Below, piece after piece: positions 1 through 13,046 of a DNA stretch of 64,000 nt. Both the position numbers and the translations under genes were made by a program. Every line of letters starts with the position of its first letter. The first letter of the stretch is position 1. The notes below the pieces were generated by a model that was not told where the DNA came from, made no database searches, and was given only the letters and a program-made list of their open reading frames with translations. Source of the DNA: Euglena gracilis (Eukaryota > Euglenida > Euglenophyceae > Euglenales); the NCBI GenBank assembly GCA_039621445.1, contig CP154956.1, positions 75,306,192 through 75,370,191 on the forward strand. The letters run 5' to 3'.

Positions 1-51
1 CCACACCGATCATACCAACCACAACCGCCACCCAGGAGCAGCGGCCTGTCC

Positions 52-3000
52 CACGTAGGGGTCCTCGGTGATCGTCGCTTGCAGCGACGCCCACCGCTCC
101 CGAAACTGCTGCGCCTGCTCCCCGGCACGCCGTTGCCTGGAAGCCCCCACCCTCGGCCTTGGGATCAGTTCTGATGATGCAATTGCCATTTCATTCAACT
201 AGGGACTTGTACTGGGGCAAAAAAAGATTCCTGCTGGCACTTGCCACAAAGAGGATCGGTCTGAAGAACCCCCCCCCAAGAGATAAAAGTACCAGGAAAA
301 GGTGAAACGCCCTCAAAGAAATTGGAATGTCGTAACCAAGAGTAAATGCCTGGCAGTAGTGGGGTCTGAAACTGCCCTTTTTGAGCAGTAGCGTGCTTGC
401 GGCCAACGTTGTCGATGGGGTGGTCGTACCGGATCATACGATGGTACGCCCCGGCCTCCTGCGCTGCATTCCACTGCAAGCAGGGTCCGCCGCACAAAAC
501 TGATGTGCATTGCAATGTTAACACTGGGCGGGTGGTCCTTTAGCGGGAAAAAAATTCCCATCACGAGATTGAGTAGAAAAAAATACACAGGAAAAATGGC
601 TGAAAAAATGGCAATATTTCGCAAAAAAAACTGGAGAACTTGGGGAAACAAGCGATTCCTGGACTTCTTCCTGGATTTCTTCTTGAACCTTCGCCTATCT
701 ACTTAAAACCTCAGAGAAATGCATTTTCGAAGGTTTAAAATTCAAGCCCTTGCTTGAATTGCATTGAAACACTGGCCGGCCTGCCTAGGGTCCTCGATGG
801 GGACAAACTCCTGTTCCATATGAACTGCCCCTGACACCTCCAATTGTTGGGCCTGACAATATCCCAGAGAGGTAAGTATGGAGCACACTGGGCACACATT
901 ACATTACTCAACAACAACGCTTCTCATTAGCGTTTACTCATCATCCTTGCACAACACCCCATGTTTTCAATGCACTCATGTACACCATCAACGTTCATCA
1001 TCATCCCCCTCTTGTGCTCTATGCCCAGGCCAACCAAGGAACCCTGACAGGTCGGCAGGACCCTGACAGGTTCTTGGGCATGACAATTTCCCATGACAAT
1101 CTTTTGATTTCAATTGCTTATTCACACACTACTTTGTTGCTGCTGCTGCTGATGTGGCTGTTGGTTGGTGGTGGTGGTGGTGGTGGTGGTGGTGGTGGTG
1201 GTGGTGGTGGTGGTGGTGGTGGTGGTGGTGGTGGTGGTGGTGGTGGGGGTGGTGGTGGTGGTGGTGGTGGTGGTGGTGGTGGTGGTGGTGGTGGTGGTGG
1301 TGGTGGTGGTGGTGGTGGTGGTGGTGGTGGTGGTGGTGGGTGGTGGTGGTGGTGGTGGTGGTGGTGGTGGTGGTGGTGGTGGTGGTGGTGGTGGTGGTGG
1401 TGGTGGTGGTGGTGGTGGTGGTGGTGGTGGTGGTGGTGGTGGTGGTGGTGGTGGTGGTGGTGGTGGTGGTGGTGGTGGTGGTGGTGGTGGTGGTGGTGGT
1501 GGTGGTGGTGGTGGTGGTGGTGGTGGTGGTGGTGGTGGTGGTGGTGGTGGTGGTGGTGGTGGTGGTGGTGGTGTTTAACCTAAACTGAGAATGTGATGAG
1601 GATGGAGGCTGAAATAATGGCGAGCCTTTCCTGGACAACCTTGCCCCCCCCCCCAAATAACAGCCCGCAGGGCTCTTATTTGGACAGTTGGTCTAAATCT
1701 CATATTTTTTGCATCGAAAAAAAGGTTTCAGACATAAATCTCTCTCAATCCCCTACTTCTTCAAAATGACCTTTTTTGTGCTCTCCTTTTGAAGATAGGT
1801 GATTTTTTTTTGCAAAAATTGTTGACGGTGAGTTCACGGCTGCCCCCGGCCCCGACTGTGCATGCCGAATGATGCAAACACGCTTGACGAGCCGCGAAGG
1901 GCGGGGCCAGGCCCCAACCCCGTACTGAAGACGGGGGTGGCTGCCTCCGTGCGATGCCTTTGCGGTGCGGGAGAGGCGATCCAGTCAGCACACTCTGAAG
2001 CGGTCTTCTGCGAAGCACATGTGTGTTTGTGGCCTCGCTGGCAGGTGGCAGTGTGGCAACCGTGCTTTTTTTTTGTGACTCCACATCTCCCGGGGCCGGC
2101 CCATACCCGGTGCCAGGGGGGAGGGGCCTGGGGCTGGAGATGCGCTCCAGCATCAGCTTGCACTTCCGCTCCGAGCGGCCCTCCACGGCGATGTCGACCA
2201 CCGTCGGGCCCTCCCGGCTGTGGGGGGCGCAGGGGGCGCTGTTGGTGGCTTTCAACCCCCCCCCTGCCCCGACCACCTTCCATTCACCCCCCACCCAGGC
2301 ACAGCATCAGCCCAACTATACAATCCCCCACCTAACTACCGCTCCAAAGGAATTGGGACCAAATTTGAGCGTCGCAAATATATGTTCCCCATGGTCACCT
2401 GCCGGAGCGACAGCCGAAATGAATCTGAAAGGTGCGCAACAGCCCCCTTTAGATTCATTTCAGCTGTCAAAAAAATATCTGAGTTATTTATTGGGCAAGA
2501 AGTTTGAGAGACTGACTCCTCCACCCGCCACAAATACCTCCGGGGATCATGCTGAGGGGTTGTGAACTCGTGAACTGAGCCATATCCTTCCAAAACTTCC
2601 CTTGGTGGCCAACATCAACTGGGGCAATGCTTCTCTGGCCGATCTTTGAGTTTTGCCAAAATTATAATGCAAAATGTCATGCCCTTCAACAATTAACCCC
2701 CGGAGGGGGGGTCCAATGAACCCTCCCCAAATAACATCCCCCATCCCCAAATAACATTCTCCCAGGGAAAGTCCGAATCCACCGCAAGGGGGAGGGATAC
2801 TTTTTGACATATTTTCTTTATTATTTCCGGGAAATTTTTGACCCCAAAATGCGTTGTATCTATGTTAAACACCATTAAACTCCATCGTGGGGGCGATTTT
2901 TGCCTGCCTCTAAAAACCATGCAATTTTTTATTTTCCCTTCGATTTTCATTTGGAAATCTTGTAAAAACTTTTTTTTGCACATAAATATGGCTCCGACTC

Positions 3001-6000
3001 TCAGGAAAACATTCTTTTTATGAAAGTCAGTGGGGGAGGGGATGTAATTTGGGCGGCCAAAATCAGGTGACGGGGAGGGGACATTAATTGGGGAGGATAT
3101 CGTTTGGGAGTTAATTTAATGGGTGGGCCAGCTTTTTTTTTGTTTTCTCTTTTTTTTAACTGGTATCGGGGCAATCCGAAATATGGCCAAAACTCAATCT
3201 TGATTTTGGCCTAAGTCAGGCCTGCATTTGGATTAGACAGGCGTTGAAGCCACAGCAGGATTATTGGCAGTTTTAAGGCACGAATTTGTCCATGGTTTTG
3301 CTCTCCCCATGGGAGATAACCAAAAAAATGTGACGTGGAACTCTTAGGGTAGAGTGAGGTAGAGTGAGGGTCAGAGTTAGGACTATTGCTTGGTGCTAGG
3401 ATTAGGCCTGGGGTTAGGAGTTGCTTGGTGTTAGGATTGAGGTCGATAAGCTTGATCCAGGCCCGAATCAGGGATATGTTTGGAGGGGGTGATAAAAACA
3501 GACGTGTTTTTGAGAATCCTCAAAATGAAGCACATCACTCTAGGACACTTGTGCCCTGTCCAACTGGTCTGCAGAAGCAACTCTGAGGATGTCAAATGTC
3601 TGCATACCTCAACGCGTGGGGACTGAATTAAAAAATTTGAAAGACACCACCGATTGTAGAGAATTAATGGCGGACCTCCGAAGCGGCCAGCTGGGTGGTG
3701 TTTGCTGTGTACAATGTGGTCATGGATTGGGGTGGTGGTAAACACTATGACTGGAAAAAATTTGGCACCAAAAATAGAATTCTTTGGGGTATTTTTAGCA
3801 GAAATAATTTTTTTTAAATGCAGGAATGCCTGACCACCAAATGGAAAATTCTGGACAACAAAGTATCAACGGAAACAATCTTGTGCGAAAAGATAGAATT
3901 TTATGAGAACTTCCAGAGGAATAACCTCAAAAAGGTGGGTATGCACTGGAGGGCTGGTACTTGGGCAATGGTGGGGGGCTGCAAGAGACAGGCATCGTGA
4001 GGGGATTAGGAGGGTTCTCATGCATGGCTGTGACAAGCCTCGCACCCTGCGCCTCCCAAGGTGGCTCAGATTCCCGACGTGAATGTGGCCGACGCCAATC
4101 AACTCTTGCCACCTTCGGGGCAATAAATCGTTCCCTTGCCACAATGCCTTATCCACAAAGAAACTGCTTTGTTTGGGGATGCGGTTGTCAGGGCGGCTAA
4201 ATGTATACTTTGGCAACACTTTTGTAAATGACTTTGATTTCGAGTAGGTCCCATTCGCCCATCCATGAATGCCGCTTGAATATGGAGCCTTTGTGTGGAC
4301 TCCACGTTGATTTCGCTCAGCAATGTGCTCTCTTGTGGCACAAAAACAGTCAATGGTGGAAAAAGTTGAATTATTTGGCAGTCTCTGAATTACAAGATGG
4401 GGGTGCACAAAACTTTGATCCTGACAATTATCTACGGTTCCTGACCAAACCTTGCCCCCTCCCTGCAACCCCCTCCTCGCGGAATTTGATTTCCACTTGC
4501 AAAAAACCAGTCAGTCACTTCCAGCACGGGGGAAGATGGCCAAAGTGCCCAAATTGCAAAAATATGCATTTTGAACATTTCTTAAAAAGGGCAAGGAAAG
4601 GTGTCTTCGGCGCTAGGGGGGCCACTTTTGGTCATTCCTGGCGACCCCACCGGCCCAAGGGGAGGGGAGCTGGTGCCAAGAACCACTCTTGGGGGTGAGG
4701 TGGGACACACACACTGAGCAATACCATGCTCCTGATCAGGTTTTTCTTTAGGACCCCAGGGGAGGTCCAGAAAGCTGGCTGGAAAAAAGGTGCTGGCTGG
4801 CTGGACTCACCACCCCCCTGGGGCCAACTAGCACCTTTTCAGATGGAGTATGGGGGGGGTCCGCCAGCTCTCCATACAAAGGAAAAATTGGCAACTCTCC
4901 AAAATGGATTGACACAAAACACAAGTAGAAATAAATAAGCAGGAAAAAAATAAATACCAAAGGACGAGAGGCACCTGGGTCAATGGGACAGGAGACGGAA
5001 TAAAAGAGGAAGAAAAGAGGGGCAGGAAAGGCTTTCTTTCCCCGGCCGGCCGACGTCATGGTCATGCAACTTGATGTGTAGAACGTCACGGCCATCCACA
5101 GGCACATCAAACTCACGGTACGCCTTCCACACTGGGGTTTCGTGATTCCAGCGCAGGGGTTCGACATTGGCTGGGGATTGGGATGGGAAATCAGCCAGGA
5201 CCTAGAGAAAGCCAACTTTGCCGCTCTGGTGTTACGCCCCCCCCACCACGTCGAACGCTTGCCACTAATGAGTGGCACTAACCTCCTATTATTGGGGGGG
5301 GGGGGTTGGGGAGGGGAGGTGAATCTTTGTACAAAACATTTTTCAAACCGAAACACGGAATGGGATGTGAAGATACTTTGTGATACTGTGATACAATCAA
5401 AATAAAATGTATTACAACACAATTAAATCCATTTGTAATATGTAATTCTCCCAATCGATTCAGAGGCCAGGACCCTTTTTGTTGCTTTTCTTTTTAAAAT
5501 CACATTGCAGTATTTGACCTCATCCCCCAAATTAACAGGAACACAGAAGGAAATTTCGTCGAAGTCACAAGCACAAGGTCTGGAAACAGGGCTGCATTTG
5601 TTAGCATCGAAGTGATGATAAATGACTTTCTGAAAAAGAGAATACAAGTAAAATAAATGACAAAAGCAGCAAAAGGGAATAAAAAGAAAAACAGACCAAA
5701 GCAGTACATGAGGTCAGGTTTTTGGAACAAAGGAAAGGCAAACTTTCTCAAACTGAGGATTGTTTGGGGTATTTGGTTGGCCTATGGCAGCCCCTGCAAA
5801 CTGTCAGCTGACAGGTGGCCAGTGCCAAGACCCTGAAGGGTTTTCAGGAGTGACCGTCATAGGAAATTGCCACCTGAGAGACGAATCAAATGCAAATCTC
5901 CGTGCTGCCTGGGTGGTGAGGTGCAAGCCTCAATGGGTCGACAGCCCCCCCCCCAGGAAGGGCTGGAAATTGAGTTGGCTCATCCTTACCCGCCCCCCCC

Positions 6001-9000
6001 CCTGGGCAATTGTCACGCGACAAATTGGGCAGCACGGAGGGGGGTGACAATTGCCCGGGGGGGGGGGGGGGTTTGACAGTTTGTTTCAGTTTCAGTGTCC
6101 TGGAGGACGGGGGGGGGGCAAATGTGCAAAAACCCTGAAACAGAAATTGCGGGGAGGAGGCCCCGGGGTCGGGGGGCGAGCCCCCGCCAGCACACCTGGG
6201 TCCGCACGGCGCGGCCCACCTGCTGCCCATCTCGTTCCAGCCACAGCGTGGCCGACGTGTCGGAGTGGCCGATGACGTCCATCTTGGGGATGCCCGTGGC
6301 GCTGTGGACCAGCACCGCCCGCAGGGGCCGCCGGGCTGGGGCATCCGGGTCAGGTGTGCCGCGCGTGACACGGCAGAGTGGTGGGGGCGGAGGACCAGGG
6401 AGGGGTGTTATTGGTCCAGCAATACGATGGTGAAAAAACGAAACCTTGATCACCATTTTGGAGGTCGTGGAAGTTGATTCCCAATGTCTCGTGAAATGAC
6501 CAGCACCTGGCGGGGGGGGGGGGGGGGGGTGTACTGGGCGAAAGATAATTTACGGCTTTACAGGAGCAGAACCTCTGGTGCCGTTCCAGGTGAATTTTGA
6601 ATGCACCTTGATCAAAAGCTCCTTCCAAGGGCTATCTGTTGCTCCAACAGCCAAAAACGCAATGTCTTTGAGCGATTTACAGCAACTTCGAGCAATTTAT
6701 CGCACGCAATACAGCCATTTTAGGTTGCCAAGGAGGCAACATTGACAAAAAGCAAGGCGAGAGTTGAATTCAAACCAAAATGTGGAGCAAAATGTCAAGA
6801 AGAAGCAAAAATGTTCACAGGCGATGTTGCAGGAGGTCAGTTGAGAGAAAAATGCAAAAAAAATTCGGTGCAAAGCGCTGGAAGGAAAATTCTGACCTTT
6901 TGGGGGGGGTCCGGCGACCCCCTTGGCAGGTGGGGGGGATTGGTCCAGACCCCCCCCCTCCTCTGGTCCAGGAAGGGAGGGGCAGGAAAGCCTTGACGAG
7001 CCCAACACGGAGGGCTTCCTACCTCGAAAGTGAAGGGGACCCGGAAAATTTTCGGTTTTGTGGACCGGCAAAAGCCTGGAAACCAGGACAAAATTGGTCA
7101 AAATCCCTGATTTTTCGTTGAAAATAAATCCGAAAATGCTCATTCTTTAAAACATTTGAACACTTTTTATGTGGAAAACATCAAACCGTCAAAAAACGCG
7201 CAATATGCTCAAAAGTAAGAAAAAAAACATTTCTTGCTCATTTCCCGGCGTGCAGTGGAGGGGGGTGGGGGTCCGGACCCCCCTGTGCACTGTGGCTGTT
7301 TGTTTGGTGCCTTTTTATCCCTTCTTCTGGCCTGGCGCTGTTTATCGGACCCCCCACCACCATAGGTGTCACAAGGGGGGGTCGGGGAGGGCAGCCCCCC
7401 CCCCCCCCCGATTTGGCAAAGAAAAAAATTTGTCACCGCATAAAGATTCAGTATCTCAAAGACAAACTTTTTGCTTGACACAAAAAAAATTGGCAAATTT
7501 GGCTTGGTGAGCCCAAATAAGACCCATTTTTGCACCCCCCCCCTTTTTTGAGGGGCTGTAGCTGGCTTGTTGGGTCGCGCGTCCTCTCTCCGTCTCACTT
7601 TATGGAGTCCAGGGAGGGCGGGCAACCCTTTGTGTGTGTGTTGCTTTTGCCAGCTCAAAAAAATTTCTTCGCCGCCACTTCGCACCACCACGTCTTTTTC
7701 ATCCGTTTTGAATTTGGTAGGAAAAAATAACCTGAAAACTCAGTTTTGGGCATTTTTTTGAAGCCCTCCAAAAAAAATTCTGGCGCTTCGGGCCAGTTTT
7801 TTAAACCCAGGGGAGAGGGGGGTGAAAAAAGGCCGCTGGCTGGAAGAAAGCAGCAGGGGGACGGGGTACCCTGTTGTCAAACATGAGTTTGCTCATTCTT
7901 GTTTCAGGAAACGGCAGGGTCATTGGGGGGGGTTCACAGGGGAAACACTGAAAACTTGTCATCATCTGGCCGCCCTTTGGGCGGCAAAGTGCCAATGAGA
8001 GTAATCAACTTTCCACTGGATGCTCGCCCCCCCCCCTCCGGGGGAAAAATTGTTCCGACACTGATGCCCACCACTTACCTCAAAACCGAACGGCTTCCCA
8101 TCCATCCCTGGGGGGGGCACCCCCCACCCAAATCCTGTAAGCCCTCCTTATGTCGAACCCTAATCCTCCCCTGGCTGGGACTGAAGGGGCATCCCGGGCC
8201 GGCCCCTGGGCACGAGGCCCACCACCCGGTCCTCCCGCTGGAACCAGGGGGAGGTCTTCAGCCCCGCGATGGCGGCGCAGCCCATGGGACGGGGGAGGGG
8301 GGGCCAGCGGCGGATCACAGCGCCGCCGTGGGCCGGCCCGGACGTCGCCGTGGCATGGCCGTCTGTGACGGGGGAGCCGGAAGCCCTGGGCGGAGGACAA
8401 TTCCGGGGACTGGGTGGCTGTGTGTTGTCACGCCCCCCCCCCATGCATGCATGCATGCACACACATTTTTTTTCCAAATGAAACTGCCCTCCGGGGCTCC
8501 ACCCCTCCCGTGTCCAAGACACGCCAATGTTCAGAGAATGTGTCGTTGACACGCGGGGGGGGGGTCAACGACACAATACAGTAAAAATGCAGTCGGTCGG
8601 TTCGAAGCCGCTTTGTGGCTGGCCCCCCGCCCTTTGTACCAGACCATCCGCCACACCAATGGCCCCCCTGAGGGGACCCACTAACAGAAGAAGATATAAT
8701 CTCATTGATGGAAAATGAAAAAAATGAAATGAAAACGGATGAAGATGAGAAGAATTGCCATTTATGACTGGAAAAAAAAATTCGACACAAAATATATGAT
8801 TGTACACAAAATAAAATAAAACATCTGACCACACACAAATTTTGCTACTGTCTGAGAAAAAGCAAATAAGACCAAAAACACTGCTCAAAAAGACCTGGAA
8901 TACCCACCCTTGGCACAGAAAATTTATGAAATCTTTTGTGCATGAAACCCATAAGGCATCTTTACTGCATCAACTGCATGCTCAAAGCCACATGTAGAAT

Positions 9001-11289
9001 TTTCATTTGCAGACTTCAAAAAATATCGGGAATGGGTCATGGTGATGGGTCCGGCTCATGCCATTGCTGTTCGACCCTCCGGGGGGAGAGGGGGTCACTT
9101 TCCATTTTCCAAAAACCAGTCAGTCACTTTTCAAAACCAGTCACCCCCTGGGGGGGGGTCGGTCAGTCAAAAAAAATCAAAAGATTTTGGTCAAAAATCA
9201 AAAAAAAATCCGGCGCCTTTGGCGCTGGGTGGCCACTTTTGAGCAATCCTGGCAGACCCCCCCCAGGGAGGCCTGGAGCCAAAAACCAGTCAGTCAGCCA
9301 CTCCGAAAAAACCAGTTAGTCACCCTCCCCCGGGGGGGGGGGGGCGGACACCCCCTGGGAGGGGGGGGGGGGAGGTCGGCAAAAAACCACTAACGTGACC
9401 TGGCACCAAAGGCACTGGAAGATTCTGTTGCACTCCGAACTCACGAGAGGTTCAAAAATAGGTAGGTTGCCAAGCAGGTGCCATTTCTTTACAGGTAACA
9501 CCATGCCATCCCCCCTCCATGGAGGGGGACCGGCAGCATCGCGACACAACCGGGGCTCTGGGGATTCTCCCTGTGTTTCTGTTTTTCAAAGTTTCAAGGA
9601 GTTCGGGGGTTTTTCCCAAAACCCCCAAAACAACCATACGTTTCCAAACTCACCATTTCGTCAAAATGCCTAACAGAACTAAAAAGACTCAAACTTTGGC
9701 AGTATTACACTGGTTCAAAAAAATCAGCAAAGCGTTGGGGTGTCATAAATGGGAACCCGCGTAACACAAACGTCGAGCTGACAGGAAAAGAAGCCTGAGA
9801 ACTTTTTCCGTTGCGTTGTTTGAGAACTTCTGCCCAGTTCCCAATGTCCCAACGACCCCCTCTCTTGCTTCTTGCTTTCAGTCTTCAGAGCAAAAAGGTC
9901 CTTCCACATTTTTTTCTGAGCATTGAAAGGATTTCTGCCAAATCTTGTAGCTCACGAACTTGGCGCGACATTCGCTGTCACAGCCCCCCTGGGTATATGT
10001 CTTTGAAAGTATTATGCCTCAACTATGACATGAACGTTGGCTGCCCCAATAACAAAAATGGACACTGAGCACACAAATGGACTGCGGCCACCATGTATCA
10101 TTTTGCTCTCCTCTGGGATTCTGTCAAGTTTTACACTGCTGCTGCAACTCAATTTGGAGAAGTGGTGACAACACATTTACAGGGAGTTAAACAGAGAAAA
10201 AACACCCATGCAGATGCAAAACACTCACGAGTTCCCCGGACTGGGAAAACAACTCCTCCGGTGATGTGCGCCGAGGTGGAAAATGGGGATTTTAATGCTT
10301 GTTTTGGCTGATCTTCCCCCCCCCCCAAAAATCAAAAATAGCCAAAATGGGCATTTTTGGCAGGTTTTGGGGTCGAAACTTTCCGGCTTTGCACCGGTGA
10401 CGGGAAAAAAATTTCATAGGTAACCATGCTAGCAGACCCACCCCCGGGGGTCCACTGGGATTTCCACTTGACAAAATTTTGACTAACTGTAGACCAGCCC
10501 CCCCCCCCCAAGTACTGTGAGTGAACCCTTCAGCTGAAGCCTGGTGGCCTCACATTGGGACATTCACCTTCCTCATAGCGATGGAAATAATACAAACAAA
10601 TATGGCAGCCTATTATGAACCGGGGTCTTCGGCCGACTGCGTTTTACTTTTGAGCCCGATACTATTTTTTTTTTGACTGGGCCAACCGAGACTCACTTTG
10701 AACTTGATCTCTGAGGAGACCTCCAAGCGCGGTAGATAACGCTAATGATAGGGGTAGAGGTAGGGTTCAAATTAAACACAAATTTGGCGTAATTTCGGCC
10801 TAAAAAATGGACCTAATTTGAGGCCTTCCTTTGGGTATAATGTGGCCAGTTTCTGAAAACCCTAACCCTAATCCTAACCCTTGATCCGAAGCATGACCCA
10901 AAATCTGCACCCACTCTGGCGGAAAAAAAGGCGAAAATGACCGGCCAATGTTTTCGGTATGTTCTGGGAGGGCATAAAAGTGGGCCTGGTTTAACTTGTG
11001 CAAGGAATTGGCTGCAAAAAAATATCCTGACGATTGACGCCTTGGCATGGTTTGTGAGATGTCTGTGTGTCCTCTTACCAACAAGACCAAATTGAAAACA
11101 GGGAGAACAGAAACCAACACACCGACTGCACATCAAGAAGAAAAAGCATGCACGAAGGAAAAGCTACCACTGTGAGTCCATATGTGCAAGACCTCCGGGA
11201 CTGCTGACTCATCCCCATCGTACGCACCGAACTGGCCCTCGCTGTGCCGGCAAGGGGCCCCCCGTGAGGGCATCGTCAGGTTAGCAAAT
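52..11289 (-). CDS. C2-domain protein, partial, seven exons
   Basis: Exons on the minus strand, in order: 11289-11210, 8272-8212, 6316-6203, 5148-about 5047, 4115-4054, 2224-2134 and 160-52. Joined, they give about 206 residues containing one C2 domain. It begins with a beta strand (RVVGLVVLVHSATGIP), followed by KMDVIGHSD and then RNHETPVWKAYREFDVP. Next come LHIKLHDHDVGR, ELIGVGHIHV and a last strand near RKCKLMLERIS. The aspartates in KMD, HSD and HDHD match the calcium-binding loops of C2 domains, so calcium-dependent membrane binding is likely. An Arg/Gln-rich segment follows. Introns 11209-8273, 8211-6317, 2133-161 and the one starting at 51 have CAG at +4; the others fit with a shift of one base. 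Reading phase stays open across every junction. Both the N terminus and the C terminus are missing: the gene continues past base 1, and the exon before 11289 was not found. The end of the 5148 exon and both ends of the 4115-4054 exon are uncertain by a few bases. The wider family (copine, synaptotagmin-like or other) cannot be told. Confidence 0.78.
1164..1574. repeat. (GGT)n microsatellite
   Basis: About 410 bp of almost pure GGT/TGG triplets with one interruption near 1243 and a phase slip near 1338. It lies in the last intron seen of the C2 gene. Long ORFs reading poly-Trp, poly-Gly, poly-Val or poly-Thr here are artefacts of the repeat. Confidence 0.98.
2409..2468. repeat. 60-bp imperfect hairpin
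   Basis: Left arm starts GACAGCCGAAATGAATCT; right arm ends AGATTCATTTCAGCTGTC. The arms differ by one base in their outer 18 and are separated by a short loop. It lies in an intron of the C2 gene, just upstream (on the minus strand) of the 2224-2134 exon. Confidence 0.8.
4495..4700. repeat. AACCAGTCAGTCACT dispersed repeat
   Basis: One copy of a dispersed family marked by AACCAGTCAGTCACT, C/G runs and often the palindrome GGCGCCTTTGGCGC. Other copies lie at about 9,110-9,390 and 32,115-32,405, with a reverse fragment at 27,625-27,690. No coding content is seen. Confidence 0.65.
6004..6056. repeat. Inverted repeat GGGCAATTGTCAC
   Basis: A perfect 13-bp inverted repeat (6004-6016 and 6044-6056) separated by 27 bp, with C and G runs outside the arms that could extend the stem. 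It lies in the intron between the C2 exons at 6316-6203 and 5148-5047. Confidence 0.75.
8443..8466. repeat. (ATGC)n / CA short repeat
   Basis: Short run of ATGC units passing into CA units. It lies in an intron of the C2 gene and has no other visible feature. Confidence 0.7.
8539..8575. repeat. Hairpin with G-run loop
   Basis: Perfect 12-bp arms, TGTGTCGTTGAC and its reverse complement, around a 13-nt G-rich loop. It sits about 270 bp before the 8272-8212 exon on the minus strand, inside the C2 gene intron. Confidence 0.8.
9110..9390. repeat. AACCAGTCAGTCACT dispersed repeat, second copy
   Basis: Contains several CCAGTCAGTCA motifs, the GGCGCCTTTGGCGC palindrome and long C and G runs, as in the copies at 4.5 kb and 32.1 kb. 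It lies in the longest intron of the C2 gene. Confidence 0.65.
9960..10311 (+). pseudogene. Possible Cys/His zinc-finger ORF remnant
   Basis: The plus strand reads LCLNYDMNVGCPNNKNGH, then a stop, then AHKW and about 75 further open residues ending at 10311. A Cys, an aromatic-rich stretch, a second Cys and closely spaced His residues recall CCCH-type fingers seen in some mobile-element ORFs. The in-frame TGA and the lack of any longer frame suggest a decayed copy. It is antisense to, and within an intron of, the C2 gene. The match is weak and this could be chance. Confidence 0.25.
10858..10884. repeat. Short telomere-like CCCTAA run
   Basis: Three to four degenerate CCCTAA units in the C2 gene intron, with loosely similar TTAGGG-like words near 3345-3430. 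The run is too short to indicate a chromosome end. Confidence 0.4.
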
Positions 11290-13046
11290 GGGTGCAGGAG
11301 AGGCAGGAGTGGTCGACGTCGGGGACGCTCTGGGTGCGGGGGGGGGGGTCCGACATTGCTGAGCAGTGTTTTGGGTTTCAACAACTGCTCGCCCTGTTGA
11401 CACAAGAAGCAGCCTATCAATTGGCTTTGGATTGAATTTGCACAAAAAGCTCCGGAGCAGGAATACAAGCAGGAGACGAAATGGCCCACGGGGAAATTGC
11501 CACCTCAAGCCAGCAAGACCGAGCAAGGTGGCAAATCTTCTCGGCCTTCCCCAAATCAGGGCGGACGGAGGTTCGTGGAAAAGTGACCACCAGGTTTCTT
11601 GATTTTGGGGATGCAGGTGGGGTCCACTGCGCGGCGATGGGGAGAACATTTTTGGTTTTGCATTTGGGGTTCAAAAATTTTTGGACACCCTGAGGTCCAG
11701 AAGCGATGTGACAATGTGGTCTAGACCTGGCCGTTCCCCCCAAAAGGTTGTCAGCCCTGTGATCACGGTTAATGGGGGTTGGTTTTATTCATAAAAGCAA
11801 CGGAGGCTCTGGAGGATGGGCAGTTCCGTCAATCTGGATTGCCCACGCCACCAGAAATTTCCCAGTCTTTTTGGGGCCAAGTTGAGCTGGTGGAAATAAA
11901 CACCCCCCCCCCCACTGCCAGGAAACTGTCAGTTGGATTCCCAGTGGCCCCGCAGCGGATCATTGTATTTTGACACTGACACATCGGCCAGTTATAAAGC
12001 ACCCTGACAACTTCCTATGATGAAGGTTGGGCAGTGCCGCTTTTGCTGAAAGATTCTGAGGCCCTAACATGTTTTCGGACATGGAATTGTCCTATGAGGG
12101 GGGGGGGGCAGGGTATTAAATGAGCGGGGAGGAGGACCACCTCCCCCTGGAGGGGAGTTGAATCGGCCCCCCCTCCCCCTGTACAAAAGATTTTCCAGCG
12201 CAAAAGGCCAGAAATTTTTGGGCGGCCTAAAAAAAAGTCCAAAAATCGAGGTTTCGGGCAGATTTTGCATGTTTTGCGCTTAAAATATGCCAAAAATTTA
12301 CCTTCCCCAGTGCAAAGTAAATTTTGGTTCAGGGGGTGTCCAGACCACCCCCCTCGTCAGGGTTTGGACCCACCCATGCAATACCAACACTCACTTAATA
12401 AGTTCCATTCGGTATTGTTTTGTGTATTATGACTGTTCCAGAACTTGCACATAATTTCAAGAAAAAAAGGAACCAGACAGAAAATTCTTTAACCCCCTCC
12501 ACATAGTTGTGTATCAATTAAACTCCCTCGATGTGGGGTGTCCATGGCTGGAAGGAGCTTACTGGATGACGGGATGACCCGTGAGGTGGATTATTTCGGC
12601 CCCAAAAGAAAGTCGCCTGGTTTGGAACTCAGCACCTAACCCTCAAGAAACTGTCGCCAAAAATGGAGTAAAGTGTTTTCACTGCAAATTATTGATGTTT
12701 GGAGACAGAACAAAATTGGGTTGATCATTTTGCACAACAAATTTCGGATTCACTGCTGCCCAAACAGTGTGAGAACGAAAGAAAGAGAAGAGGAAATGGT
12801 TGCAGAAGCACAGATGGTGAGCGGCACCGCCATTGGAAGTGGCAATGAGGCTGCAGAGGGTAAACCCTGGGCAGTGTCATTGAGAAGGCAGGTCACAGAG
12901 GGTTTGACTGAATAACAAACGATGGCGGTGATACATCCCGCATGGCATACATGCCCAAACCCCTTCCCATCTCTGAGGTTGGTGGTCTCTGAGGTTGCAT
13001 CAAATGGCCCAGGCATTAACAGATAAATAAAAAATTGTATGAAAAT
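11290..13046. other. Spacer without a supported gene
   Basis: This stretch lies between the C2 gene exons and the MITE at 13,055. It holds C/G runs and AT-rich DNA. Short GC-rich islands near 11,480-11,640 and 12,780-12,910 give no family match in any frame. The missing 5' exons of the C2 gene may lie here. Confidence 0.5.

Noticed and set aside
978-1656. Long ORFs of poly-Gly, poly-Trp, poly-Val or poly-Thr/His
   Set aside because: They are all readings of the (GGT)n microsatellite in different frames.
10858-10884. Chromosome end or telomere
   Set aside because: Only a few degenerate CCCTAA units are present, with gene sequence on both sides.
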